A DNA stretch of 64,000 nucleotides, from contig CAXGAH010000001.1 in NCBI GenBank assembly GCA_964007875.1, positions 62,001 to 126,000 of the forward strand. The letters are read 5' to 3'. Source of the stretch: UBA1275 sp002323515. Its GTDB lineage: Bacteria > Bacteroidota > Rhodothermia > Balneolales > Balneolaceae. The notes below the pieces were generated by a model, which was not told the DNA's origin, did not search any database, and saw only the letters and a list, made by a program, of their open reading frames with translations. This document shows positions 52,128 to 61,433 of the stretch, piece by piece; positions within the stretch are counted from its first letter, which is position 1; each line of letters starts with the position of its first letter. The position numbers and the translations under genes were made by a program.

Positions 52128-54437
52128 ATGATTTATTTATTCCGATTTTCCCACGTATATCCTCTGCTATTGATGGTAAGCCTATTACCGTTTAACCCTA
52201 TTCAAGCTCAAAATAATTCGACAGCCCTATCAGGATATATCAAAGATGCCGATACCGGGGAAACCTTGATTGCTGCAAATATTGCTCTACTAGAAACCAA
52301 TCGTGGTACTACAACCAACACCTTAGGGTATTACACCCTAACGAATCTACGTCCAGGCAGCTATACCCTCGCGGTAAGTTACATTGGCTACCGTCCATTT
52401 AGTATGGAACTAAGTTTGGAGACTGGAGAAACCAGACGGCTCGATATCGAACTAGAACCAGAGATCCTTTCTGGGGAAGAGATTGTGGTTGAATCGACCC
52501 GGGAGCAAGAAGCGCTAAAAAATATCGGCAGAGCTCAAATAACTACCCAAACAATCAAAGAATTACCTGCCATCTTTGAAGCAGATGTGTTCCGTAGTAT
52601 TCAATTTTTACCAGGTGTCAAAGCAGCTTCAGATTTTTCGTCGGGGCTTTACATTCGTGGAGGAAGTCCAGACCAAACCCTCATACTACTTGACCGAACT
52701 ACGGTATACAATCCCTCTCATTTTTTCGGTTTTTTTTCCACTTTCAATCCTGATGCTATTAAAGATGTCCGGCTTTACAAAGGTGGATACCCACCAGAAT
52801 ATGGGGGGCGCCTAGGGTCGGTTCTTTCGATTTATAATAAGGATGGCAACCGAAACGAAACCCAGGCTACTGCCACCCTTGGTATGCTAGCTTCAAGAGC
52901 TGCTATTGAAGGACCTATTCCCAACGGATCATATATGTTTGCAATGAGGCGATCCACCCTAGAACCCTTACTTGGAGCGCTCCGATCCAACAATGAGAAC
53001 ATTCCATCCTTATTTTACTTCCTAGACACCAACGGTAAATTGAACCTCGATATTGGGGTAAATGATAAATTTTCCTTGGCTTTTTACTCTGGAAAAGATA
53101 GGGTCGATTTTCCTTTTGGGGAGGATGCCGAATTCAAACTTCATTACGGGAACCAAACTATAAGTGGAAATTGGACCCATATTTTTAATGAAACTACCTT
53201 TTCCAATTTCGTAGTAACCGGATCGCGCTACTTTAACTTTCCTACCTTTGAAGTCGCCGGAACGCCTTTTAAACGAGATAACAACATTTATGATCTATCT
53301 GTAAAAGCTGATGTAGAGTACCTTCCCAACGAAAAACATACCGCTAGTACGGGTATTTGGGCAGGAGTATTCACCTTCCGTATTCAAGATCAATTTGACG
53401 GTCAAAATACCTTTGGTCAACGAATACATGCTCAATATGCCTCCTGGTACATTCAAGACGAATGGCGCCCCAATAATCAGTGGAAACTTTTAGGTGGATT
53501 ACGCATTAATACCTTTTCAGATGGTTCCTACCTGCGATTAGAACCCCGCTTATCGGCTGAATATCTTCGATGGAATCGACTTAGACTTCAAGCAGCCTAC
53601 GGAAGATACAATCAATTCTTCACCCTAATCACCAACGAAGCCTTCTCTGGTTTTGACTTGTGGCTAACCTCTGACAAGGGAATTAAACCAGCCTATGGGG
53701 ATCAATTTATTTTAGGGTTAAAGACGATTCCCTTCCAAGGATATGGCTTCGATATTGAGGGATATTACCGGACTATGAATAATCTGTTTGAACTCGATCC
53801 CTTTTTACAAGATGCCGCAGGATTAGCCTATGCCGATCTGTTCCGCTTCGGGGAAGGTAGCGCCTATGGGCTGGAGGTACTATTTGAAAAGCGGCAAGGG
53901 CGTTTAACGGGGTATCTAGGATATACTTGGGGATATACGTGGCGCAAATTTCCCGGATTCAACATGGATCCTAGCACTCGATTAGCACCAGGAAAAACAG
54001 CTCAAGCCCGATTTTATCCTCCTAAGTATGATCGCCGCCATGACGTAAATCTCATATTAAACTACACCGTCTCGTCTAAGTGGAAACTCACTGGAGCTTG
54101 GGTATATGCCACCGGTCAGGCGTACACCCAAGTACTCGGACGCTACGCCTTACTCGATGACCCTTTTGGAGCTTCTGAATTTAACAACGCATTTACCGTT
54201 GGTAAGGTCAATGCCTCTCGCCTCCCCTCTTACCATCGCATTGATTTCTCAGCTCAGCGTAGTGGCTCACTCTTTGGGATGCAAACCCTATTTCAGCTTC
54301 AAATCATAAACGTGTATAATCGCAGGAATGTCTGGTTTCAAAACTTTAATTTTGACGAAAATCCAGTTCAACAAACCGATGTCACACTATTGCCCATCAT
54401 TCCAGCTATTTCGATCACCTTTAATTCTCCTAAATAA
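52128..54437 (+). CDS. TonB-dependent receptor with carboxypeptidase-like domain
   Basis: 769 residues. Signal peptide (cleavage near IQAQ), CarboxypepD_reg-like beta-sandwich (about 33-115: ALSGYIKDADTGETLIAANIAL), plug (about 120-235: IKELPAIFEADVFRSIQFLPGVKAASDFSSGLYIRGG and PPEYGGRLGSVLSIYNKDGN) and a barrel ending ISITFNSPK. This is the receptor class typically paired with a DUF4249 lipoprotein, which is the next gene, only one base after the stop. No STN domain, so it takes part in transport without sigma signalling. The ligand is unknown. Confidence 0.88.
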   Translation: MIYLFRFSHVYPLLLMVSLLPFNPIQAQNNSTALSGYIKDADTGETLIAANIALLETNRGTTTNTLGYYTLTNLRPGSYTLAVSYIGYRPFSMELSLETGETRRLDIELEPEILSGEEIVVESTREQEALKNIGRAQITTQTIKELPAIFEADVFRSIQFLPGVKAASDFSSGLYIRGGSPDQTLILLDRTTVYNPSHFFGFFSTFNPDAIKDVRLYKGGYPPEYGGRLGSVLSIYNKDGNRNETQATATLGMLASRAAIEGPIPNGSYMFAMRRSTLEPLLGALRSNNENIPSLFYFLDTNGKLNLDIGVNDKFSLAFYSGKDRVDFPFGEDAEFKLHYGNQTISGNWTHIFNETTFSNFVVTGSRYFNFPTFEVAGTPFKRDNNIYDLSVKADVEYLPNEKHTASTGIWAGVFTFRIQDQFDGQNTFGQRIHAQYASWYIQDEWRPNNQWKLLGGLRINTFSDGSYLRLEPRLSAEYLRWNRLRLQAAYGRYNQFFTLITNEAFSGFDLWLTSDKGIKPAYGDQFILGLKTIPFQGYGFDIEGYYRTMNNLFELDPFLQDAAGLAYADLFRFGEGSAYGLEVLFEKRQGRLTGYLGYTWGYTWRKFPGFNMDPSTRLAPGKTAQARFYPPKYDRRHDVNLILNYTVSSKWKLTGAWVYATGQAYTQVLGRYALLDDPFGASEFNNAFTVGKVNASRLPSYHRIDFSAQRSGSLFGMQTLFQLQIINVYNRRNVWFQNFNFDENPVQQTDVTLLPIIPAISITFNSPK

Positions 54438-54438
54438 C

Positions 54439-55377
54439 ATGAACCGAATTAGCCATCTTATGAACCCAAAAACCACGCTAATAGTAGCATCTGTTCTTTT
54501 ATTCACAGGAGCATGTGATCCATATACTCAAGATAGCTACACTGAACAGGTGGTGGTAGAGGCGTATTTGACTGCAGGGAATCTAATGCCCCCCTTGCGC
54601 CTATCGACCACAGCCGAAGCTACTGTGTTCTACAATTTTGAGCAGCTTGCATTAAGAAACGCCCAGGTGATGATTTGGGAATTGGACGAACAAAGCGAGC
54701 AAAAAGAGTCCCGAATCACCTACGAAGAAGAGTCTCCTGGGATTTATCAGCCAACTAAGAAGCATCGTGTGATTCCGGGTGCAAAATACCTTCTCGAGGT
54801 CATTCATCCAGATTATCAGACTATTTCCGCTCAAACACAGGTGCCAAAAGATTTTAGCATACTCAATGATATTCCGGATACACTCCGGTATCAATCAACC
54901 GAACAATTAAGCCTTGAGCTGAGCGCAGAAGCTATAGAGCAAGGCCAGAATTATTATATCATCAACACTGTGGCTAAAAACCCATTTGAAGAGTTATTAA
55001 CGCCTTTTTATAGGGAATTTCTGGATGATACAAACGAGGAAGAAAAAGAACAAAACCTACAGGAATTACGCATTAACTCATCCGGCATATTAAACGAAGG
55101 TAACTTTGAACGAAACCAAGCAGGGAATATTGAGATCCGCTACCCTTGGCTTGCGGTCGCTTTTTTTGGAGAAAATGCTATCATTCCTTCTGTCATTGAC
55201 AAAAATCTCTATAATTATATTCGCTCAGAATCTGTTCAACTCGGTGGTTCTACCTTATCACCCGGTGAGATTCAAAATGTACTCACCCCTATTCGTGGTG
55301 GCGTAGGTATTTTTGGCTCTATGGCCAGAGACACTGCAAACACTCTCATACTTCCATTGGAAATTAGCTTTCCTTGA
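54439..55377 (+). CDS. DUF4249 lipoprotein
   Basis: 312 residues from ATG 54439, one base after the receptor stop. Signal peptide with lipobox TGAC (Cys26). The DUF4249 domain covers the rest: beta-strands with VVEAYLTAG, AQVMIWELDE, the block GAKYLLEVIHPDYQTISAQTQVP, and a C-terminal GGVGIFGSMARDT. These lipoproteins are found next to SusC-like TonB receptors and are thought to be the surface partner, in the place of SusD. Start: earlier in-frame ATGs lie inside the receptor gene and are not used. No anomalies. Confidence 0.85.
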   Translation: MNRISHLMNPKTTLIVASVLLFTGACDPYTQDSYTEQVVVEAYLTAGNLMPPLRLSTTAEATVFYNFEQLALRNAQVMIWELDEQSEQKESRITYEEESPGIYQPTKKHRVIPGAKYLLEVIHPDYQTISAQTQVPKDFSILNDIPDTLRYQSTEQLSLELSAEAIEQGQNYYIINTVAKNPFEELLTPFYREFLDDTNEEEKEQNLQELRINSSGILNEGNFERNQAGNIEIRYPWLAVAFFGENAIIPSVIDKNLYNYIRSESVQLGGSTLSPGEIQNVLTPIRGGVGIFGSMARDTANTLILPLEISFP

Positions 55378-55393
55378 TCTGTATATTAATCCC

Positions 55394-56104
55394 ATGAAAT
55401 ATATTTCTGAACACATCCAACCGCATACCATCTGGTTATTCATAATTGCGCTGGGTTTTCCAATGAATCCCTATTACAGCTATCTGCATGCTCAAACAAA
55501 TCCGGATGATGTGCAAATAGCTCGAATAAAATATCGCGGTGGAGGAGATTGGTACAACGATCCTTCTTCATTGACTAACCTTTTGCGCTTCACTGCAGAA
55601 AGTGTTCCATTTGGCTTATCTATGCGATATAGAGACGTGGACTTGGGAAGTGCCGATTTATTCCAATATCCATTTGCCTTCCTAACGGGACATGGAACCA
55701 TCGCTAGTAATGCGAGCGAGCGAAGAAATCTTCGGCGATATTTGAAGCAGGGTGGTTTTTTGTACGTGGATGATGACTACGGACTAGATGCTTCCTTTCG
55801 GGCGCTCATTGCCGAAACCTTTCCAGAAGAAGAATTAATTGAACTCCCATTTGCTCACCCGGTATTCAATCAAGTTTTTACTTTTCCAACAGGCGTCCCA
55901 AAAATACATGAGCACGACAATCAAGCGCCCAGAACCTTCGGATTATTTCTCGATGGGAGATTAGTGTTGGTATACACCTTTGAATCTAACTTAGCTGATG
56001 GTTGGGCAGATCCAGCCATTCATAACACCCCAGAAGATAAGCGAACTCAAGCTCTACGAATGGGTGCTAATATACTGGTGTATGCCCTGAGCGCCGCACC
56101 TTAG
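55394..56104 (+). CDS. exported DUF4159 protein
   Basis: 236 residues from ATG 55394, with a signal peptide (about 1-33, ending LHAQ). The DUF4159 domain follows: QIARIKYRGGGDWYNDPSSLTNLLRF, YPFAFLTGHG, LKQGGFLYVDDDYG, LPFAHPVFNQVF and ADPAIHNTPEDKR. The fold is flavodoxin/ThuA-like. Function unknown. 16 bases after the DUF4249 gene, so receptor, lipoprotein and this protein form one operon. The stop is convergent to dnaG at 112 bases. Confidence 0.83.
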   Translation: MKYISEHIQPHTIWLFIIALGFPMNPYYSYLHAQTNPDDVQIARIKYRGGGDWYNDPSSLTNLLRFTAESVPFGLSMRYRDVDLGSADLFQYPFAFLTGHGTIASNASERRNLRRYLKQGGFLYVDDDYGLDASFRALIAETFPEEELIELPFAHPVFNQVFTFPTGVPKIHEHDNQAPRTFGLFLDGRLVLVYTFESNLADGWADPAIHNTPEDKRTQALRMGANILVYALSAAP

Positions 56105-56215
56105 GTTCTAATGCCATTATCGAGTAACCAAACATAAATCTTTAGGCACTTTTCTGAGCCAACAAGATTAAAATAAACAGGCGATGTACGTGTACCCACA
56201 ATTGGCCGTAATTAC

Positions 56216-58348
56216 CTAATCCTTTTTTTTACGATCTTTTTTCATCACATAATGAAAACTCTTTGGACTCAGGCTTTCCCCTTTTTTACCAACCGGATCG
56301 GGATATAACTCCGCAGAATCTCGTTGCTCACGATCGGTGATTTTCTTTTGAATTTCACTTTGAAGTGCCACTATTTCCTTTTTCTCTTGTGTATCTGCGG
56401 ATTTGAATCGCCCTGCCAACTCCGCTCGTTTTCGTTTGTAATAATTAATTTCCAGAGCTTTCAGGCAATCTTTAACACTCCTATAAGGGTCTTTGTCTTT
56501 TTTAAATTCAATGCCTGTTTTTTCGTGATGACGTGTAGAGGCAGTATGAATTTCTAAAAATATATCCCCTACCAGTTCTGGGTACGGGGACTGTTGTCTA
56601 CTATAATATTCTATCCCAAATGATTCCTCGGCTTTATACCGCTCTATAATATCCAAATAGAATAATCGTAATTCCTGGACTTCGAAAAGCTTATCATTGG
56701 CTAAACCGCCCACATAACCCACCATATCGCGTCCAAAACTTATCATAATCCGAATTAACTCCTTTTCATAATGAGGCTTTAGCACTTGTTTAATGGCTGC
56801 AGTCCGAAATCCATCCCCACCAAATCCCCTTGGATCCAACTCTGCATACCGCCCTGCATCTTCATCACTGTAAACAGGGTGACCATATTCCGACGCATCT
56901 GGCACCGTTCTTCCTAATTCACCGCCTCCTTCCATATCATCGAAACGATTAGAAGCTTTTTGATTTCTGCCTTGTCTATTTCTAGTTTCTTGATTTCGCT
57001 GGCGCTGTTGTGCTCGCTTTTTTTGAACCGCCCGTTCACGAAGTGCTCGATCTAACTCTTGGAAAAGTTCACGATCTGTACCCTTTCGATATTTCTGTGT
57101 CTTTTGATGTAAATGCTGAATGTACACCTGCCGCTGAATGGTATCTGGTATATGTGCAACAGCTTCAATAAGTTCATTAATCACTCTAGCTAATGAAATA
57201 GGCGCCTCCAAACGCCCTTCCGTTGCCGCCTTAGCTAACAAAAAATCTACAAAATCTTGGGTTTTCTTATGCTTAATATCATTAAAAGATTCTTTCCCAA
57301 ACTGTTTTACAAAAGAATCCGGATCTTCTCCATCGGGCAGTTCCAGTAACTTTACCTCTAGCCCCTCTTCCAACGCAAGTAAAATTCCTTTTTTCATCGC
57401 ATTCTGCCCAGCCGCATCCGAATCATAGATCATGGTTAAGGTATCTCCAAAACGATGTAAAGTACGCAGCTGCCCAGGTGTTAAGGCCGTGCCAGAACTA
57501 GAAACTACATTATCTATTTCATGTTGGTGCAAACTTATTACATCCGTGTACCCTTCTACCAGAATCATTTCTTTGTTTTTACGAATTTGATTCTTTGAAA
57601 AATTAACTCCGTACACCACCTCACTTTTGTTGTACACCTTAGTTTGGGTAGAATTAATGTATTTGGCCGTTTTTTCATTGCCTAATACTCTTCCCGCAAA
57701 GGCGATCACTTTGCCCGTAGGGTTAAAAATGGGGAACATCAAACGCCCTCTGAAAGTATCAAACATTCCCTCAGATTCTGTGCGCTGCTTAATTAAGTCG
57801 CCTCCTAACAAATACATCGGATCAATTCCAGCCTGCTGCGCTGCATCGATCAAAGCCTGTCCTGAACTAGGTGCATACCCAAGTCCGAATTGCTTAATAA
57901 TGTCGCTGCCATAGCCCCGTTGTTCTAAATAACTTCTAGCCTTTTGCGCCTCATCCAACTCCATAAGCGAACGATAAAAGAATACACCCGCAAACTTCAA
58001 TGCATGCAAAATGCCTTCTTTTTCCTGCTCAAATACCTGCTCCTCATAACTACTTTGCTCTTGAGGTAGGTACACTCCAAAACGATCCGCTAATGTGCGT
58101 AGCGCCTCATTGAACTTGAGTCCTCCCTGATCCATGATGAATTTGAATACATCTCCAGATTCTCCACAACCAAAACATTTGAATATCCCTAGTCGAGGGT
58201 TCACATGAAAGGATGGGGTTTTTTCATTATGATATGGACATAACCCAGTAAAACCACTCCCCGAGCGCTTTAACTTAACATAATCGGAGACCACCTCCAC
58301 AATATCAGCTGCGTCCCGAATTTCTTCTTTTTTAGTATCACTTATCAT
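56216..58348 (-). CDS. dnaG: DNA primase DnaG
   Basis: 710 residues. Makes RNA primers at the replication fork. N-terminal CHC2 zinc finger: Cys37, His40, Cys58, Cys61. The TOPRIM core (about 255-345) has LVEGYTDVISLH and YDSDAAGQNA with the metal-binding Glu and Asp residues. The C-terminal DnaB-binding helical domain is present (about 560-700). Between them is an unusually Gln/Arg/Asn-rich linker (about residues 445-515). The start codon is the only one before the zinc finger. It stands alone, divergent from the next exported-protein gene and without rpoD beside it. Confidence 0.95.
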   Translation of the reverse strand: MISDTKKEEIRDAADIVEVVSDYVKLKRSGSGFTGLCPYHNEKTPSFHVNPRLGIFKCFGCGESGDVFKFIMDQGGLKFNEALRTLADRFGVYLPQEQSSYEEQVFEQEKEGILHALKFAGVFFYRSLMELDEAQKARSYLEQRGYGSDIIKQFGLGYAPSSGQALIDAAQQAGIDPMYLLGGDLIKQRTESEGMFDTFRGRLMFPIFNPTGKVIAFAGRVLGNEKTAKYINSTQTKVYNKSEVVYGVNFSKNQIRKNKEMILVEGYTDVISLHQHEIDNVVSSSGTALTPGQLRTLHRFGDTLTMIYDSDAAGQNAMKKGILLALEEGLEVKLLELPDGEDPDSFVKQFGKESFNDIKHKKTQDFVDFLLAKAATEGRLEAPISLARVINELIEAVAHIPDTIQRQVYIQHLHQKTQKYRKGTDRELFQELDRALRERAVQKKRAQQRQRNQETRNRQGRNQKASNRFDDMEGGGELGRTVPDASEYGHPVYSDEDAGRYAELDPRGFGGDGFRTAAIKQVLKPHYEKELIRIMISFGRDMVGYVGGLANDKLFEVQELRLFYLDIIERYKAEESFGIEYYSRQQSPYPELVGDIFLEIHTASTRHHEKTGIEFKKDKDPYRSVKDCLKALEINYYKRKRAELAGRFKSADTQEKKEIVALQSEIQKKITDREQRDSAELYPDPVGKKGESLSPKSFHYVMKKDRKKKD

Positions 58349-58457
58349 ACCTTAAAAATAGGAGTTTAAAGGCAAGGCGAAAATATATTTTTCGAAGTAT
58401 TTTGAAAATCTTCCAAATATCTTACCACTGACTCATTTGCATCAAGAAGTAGTATTC

Positions 58458-59249
58458 ATGTTATCCTATTTAGCATCCCTAAAACTAGCGCTTCAATCAT
58501 TATTGATCTTAGGTTTATTCTTTTTTTTGAGTACGGTAACTAACGCGCAATGGTCTGTTCATCTCGGGTTGATGAACTCCCAAATCGCGGATCCACTTGT
58601 TTCGTATCAAAGCTACGAGGGAAATGGTCTCAAATGGCATCTAGGGTATAATTGGACCAAGGAAACCCGCTCGTCTACCATCGCTTTGGAAACCGGGCGT
58701 TCACGTCTAAGTAACCGGCATAATAATTATTGGGACAGTCGCAGTCTTAGTTTTTTCTTGCATTCTGAACTTCCAGCTACTCCGTTTTTCCCCAAGCTGA
58801 ATATCCACAGTGGATTAGAAGCCCAATTGCTTCAAATTGAGTCCTTCTTCTTTATGGAATCTAACGCATACAATGGAAGGAAAAGTGGATTCGGAGCCAT
58901 TCGTATTCCACTTCTTATTTCAAGTAATTATTTTCTTAACCAAGCCCTCCCCATAACATGGACGTTGAACCTACCGGTGCTACAATATACCCTTAGACCG
59001 GGCTACAGTGTTTTTGACCCTGAAGAACTATTTAATGAACAGCCCACGTTTGGAAATATCCTTAAAACAGGCCAATGGAGCCCCATAGCAAGCCTCGGAC
59101 AATGGCAATGGGAGCTTGAGTGGTCTCCTAAATCACAAGTAAAAGAAAACAACTATGTCGTATTTATTACCCATAAATACCATAGAATTCCCTTTCCACA
59201 GGTCTTTAAAAGTAGTACCATTCAGTTAGGTTTTGGAGTATATTTATGA
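58458..59249 (+). CDS. exported protein of unknown function, probable small barrel
   Basis: 263 residues from ATG 58458 (a TTG at 58437 in frame is less likely). Signal peptide about 1-31, ending TNAQ. The mature part has short aromatic beta-strands (GLKWHLGYNW, FFLHSEL, WTLNLPVLQYTLR) and ends LGFGVYL, as for outer-membrane barrels. No family recognised. The stop TGA overlaps the next gene's ATG (ATGA), so it is translationally coupled to the S41 peptidase, which suggests they work together in the envelope. Confidence 0.65.
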   Translation: MLSYLASLKLALQSLLILGLFFFLSTVTNAQWSVHLGLMNSQIADPLVSYQSYEGNGLKWHLGYNWTKETRSSTIALETGRSRLSNRHNNYWDSRSLSFFLHSELPATPFFPKLNIHSGLEAQLLQIESFFFMESNAYNGRKSGFGAIRIPLLISSNYFLNQALPITWTLNLPVLQYTLRPGYSVFDPEELFNEQPTFGNILKTGQWSPIASLGQWQWELEWSPKSQVKENNYVVFITHKYHRIPFPQVFKSSTIQLGFGVYL

Positions 59250-60340
59250 ATTGGTTCAAGGGGATTATGATTCACCAAGGTCTTGTATCCACTGGATTCT
59301 CAGACATTAAATTCATGGAATTGTTGTGCCTAACCATTTTACTTGGGGGACTTATTTCTTGTGAAAGTTTTATGGGGAGCAGGTTTGATGGCCCCCGAGA
59401 TACCGTTACAAATGAAGAAGTCTTTGACCATTTTTGGCAGGAATTTTCTGATTACTACCCTTATTTCCAACATAAAAACGTGAATTGGAATCAGTTCTAC
59501 GAGATTTATCGCCCTTTAGTAGACTCCGCAAGTACACAAGGGGAGTTATTTGATTTGCTTGAACAAATAATTTATCGCCTAAAAGACGGGCATGTAGTGC
59601 TTGAGAGTCCCTTTAATAGATATCAATATTACGATTGGTACCAAACCGATTACAGTGGGAATCTAATCTTCGCTAACTATTTAAACTACCAGCTTCAAGA
59701 GGATGGATCGGGCGTGTACAGATATGGTCGTATTCAGGATATTTTATATGTACACTTGGGAAGTTTTAGAGGACCTGAGAAGCCTTTTAACGAGCTGACT
59801 CAGATCATTGCATCATCGACTAAAGACACCAAAGGACTCATATTAGATTTACGTACCAATGGAGGTGGAAGCGATGTAAATGCCCATATTATTGCACAAG
59901 AATTTATGACTAGCCCTACCCGTATACGTTGGATTAGATACAGAAATGGCCCAGATCACTACTCATACAGTCGTTGGATTTCTAATGAATTAACTCCTAA
60001 ACAATATAGCTATCAACAACCTGTTGTGATCATCACCGATCGCAGTGTGTTTTCTGCCGCGGAGGATTTTGTACTTGCCTTACGCCATTTACCTAATGTA
60101 TATGTAGTTGGTCAGTTTACTGGTGGTGGATCCGGGAATCCAATGACCAGAGAATTAGCAAACGGATGGATCTTAAAAGTACCCCGTTGGCAAGTGGCTG
60201 ATCCGCTAACTAAAATCCTCTATGAAGGAATTGGTTTAGAACCAGATTCTGTATTAGAGCAACGAATCCTCGATACCACTTTGGGCATCGACCGTGTGTT
60301 GGACTTTAGTATAGAATACATCAATGAAAATGCTAACTAA
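59246..60340 (+). CDS. S41-family peptidase, probable lipoprotein
   Basis: 364 residues. A hydrophobic segment with a Cys at 39 (LLGGLISC) is a lipobox; the ATG at 59315 would give a shorter signal, but ATG 59246 overlaps the upstream stop (ATGA). Peptidase S41/TSP core (about 160-350) contains LILDLRTNGGGSDVNAH, SVFSAAEDF with catalytic Ser270, and QFTGGGSGNPM. No PDZ domain is visible between the N-terminal helical region (FWQEFSDYYPYF) and the protease core, as in many Bacteroidota members. Substrate unknown. Confidence 0.85.
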   Translation: MNWFKGIMIHQGLVSTGFSDIKFMELLCLTILLGGLISCESFMGSRFDGPRDTVTNEEVFDHFWQEFSDYYPYFQHKNVNWNQFYEIYRPLVDSASTQGELFDLLEQIIYRLKDGHVVLESPFNRYQYYDWYQTDYSGNLIFANYLNYQLQEDGSGVYRYGRIQDILYVHLGSFRGPEKPFNELTQIIASSTKDTKGLILDLRTNGGGSDVNAHIIAQEFMTSPTRIRWIRYRNGPDHYSYSRWISNELTPKQYSYQQPVVIITDRSVFSAAEDFVLALRHLPNVYVVGQFTGGGSGNPMTRELANGWILKVPRWQVADPLTKILYEGIGLEPDSVLEQRILDTTLGIDRVLDFSIEYINENAN

Positions 60341-60532
60341 ACTGCTCTGATTTTCTCTCATGATGACTCACAGACTGTCCGTGATATAAGTGATACTAGA
60401 ACTCAATTCCATCGAAAATAAGGGCTACATTTTAGTGTAAAGCATACTATATTTAACGCCTGTAAAAAGGGTTAGTAGTATAAAGAGGCGAAAAAAAGCA
60501 AATAACCCAATAAAACTGTAAATTTTATATCC

Positions 60533-61399
60533 ATGAGCGTACTTGTTGGCAAACAAACTAGATTAATCATACAAGGTTTTACTGGAAGTGAAGGAACCTT
60601 TCACGCAGAACAAATGATTGCCTATGGGACTCCTGTTGTGGGTGGTGTTACACCTGGAAAAGGTGGCCAAAAGCATTTAAACTTACCCGTATTTAATACC
60701 GTAAAGGAAGCGGTTGAATCCGAAGGTGCAAATACCTCGGTCATTTTTGTGCCACCGGCCTTCGCTGCGGATGCAATCACTGAAGCTGCTTTCGCTGGAA
60801 TAGAAGTAATTATTTGTATTACTGAGGGTATTCCTGTTAATGATATGATTGTCGCCAAACAAATCGTAAAAAGTCATGGGGCTACACTCATTGGACCAAA
60901 CTGCCCCGGTGTTATAACTCCTGGCGAAGCTAAAATTGGCATTATGCCAGGCAATATTTTTGCACCCGGTACGGTCGGAGTAATTTCTCGGTCAGGCACG
61001 CTCACATACGAGGCTGTTGATCAGCTTTCAAAAATTGGATTAGGTCAAAGCACGGCTATTGGTATTGGCGGAGATCCAGTGATTGGAACCACACACTTAG
61101 ATGCGGTTAAACTCTTCCAGAATGATCCAGGTACCGAATCTATTGTACTTATTGGTGAGATCGGCGGGTCTGCTGAAGAAGAAGCAGCTGCTTACATCAA
61201 AGAGTATGTAAGTAAACCAGTCGTTGCTTTCATAGCTGGATCAACAGCGCCTCCTGGCCGTCGAATGGGCCATGCTGGAGCTATTATCTCAGGTGGAAAA
61301 GGAACCGCCCAAGAGAAGAAGAAAGCATTATCAGAAGCAGGTATTACTGTAGTAGACAGTCCAGCTGAGATTGGAGCTATCCTAAAGACTATACTCTAG
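60533..61399 (+). CDS. sucD: succinate--CoA ligase, alpha subunit
   Basis: 288 residues. Makes succinate and ATP/GTP from succinyl-CoA in the TCA cycle. CoA-binding N-terminal Rossmann domain (GFTGSEGTFHAEQM, about 14-30), ligase domain with SRSGTLTYEAVDQL, GGDPVIG and GEIGGSAEEEAA, and phosphorylated His247 in RRMGHAGAI. The beta subunit gene sucC is not adjacent, so the two are unlinked here. The upstream gap (192 bases) is plain AT-rich sequence; a weak 6-bp hairpin follows the stop. Confidence 0.95.
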   Translation: MSVLVGKQTRLIIQGFTGSEGTFHAEQMIAYGTPVVGGVTPGKGGQKHLNLPVFNTVKEAVESEGANTSVIFVPPAFAADAITEAAFAGIEVIICITEGIPVNDMIVAKQIVKSHGATLIGPNCPGVITPGEAKIGIMPGNIFAPGTVGVISRSGTLTYEAVDQLSKIGLGQSTAIGIGGDPVIGTTHLDAVKLFQNDPGTESIVLIGEIGGSAEEEAAAYIKEYVSKPVVAFIAGSTAPPGRRMGHAGAIISGGKGTAQEKKKALSEAGITVVDSPAEIGAILKTIL

Positions 61400-61404
61400 G
61401 CAAC

Positions 61405-61422
61405 ATTTCCTTTTCGGGAAAT
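61405..61422 (+). terminator. weak hairpin after sucD
   Basis: Inverted repeat ATTTCC/GGAAAT (61405-61410 and 61417-61422, loop 6), 5 bases after the sucD stop and before the convergent glgC end. No T-run follows. It could slow polymerase from either side, but support is limited. Confidence 0.25.
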
Positions 61423-61433
61423 AAACCTAGCTA

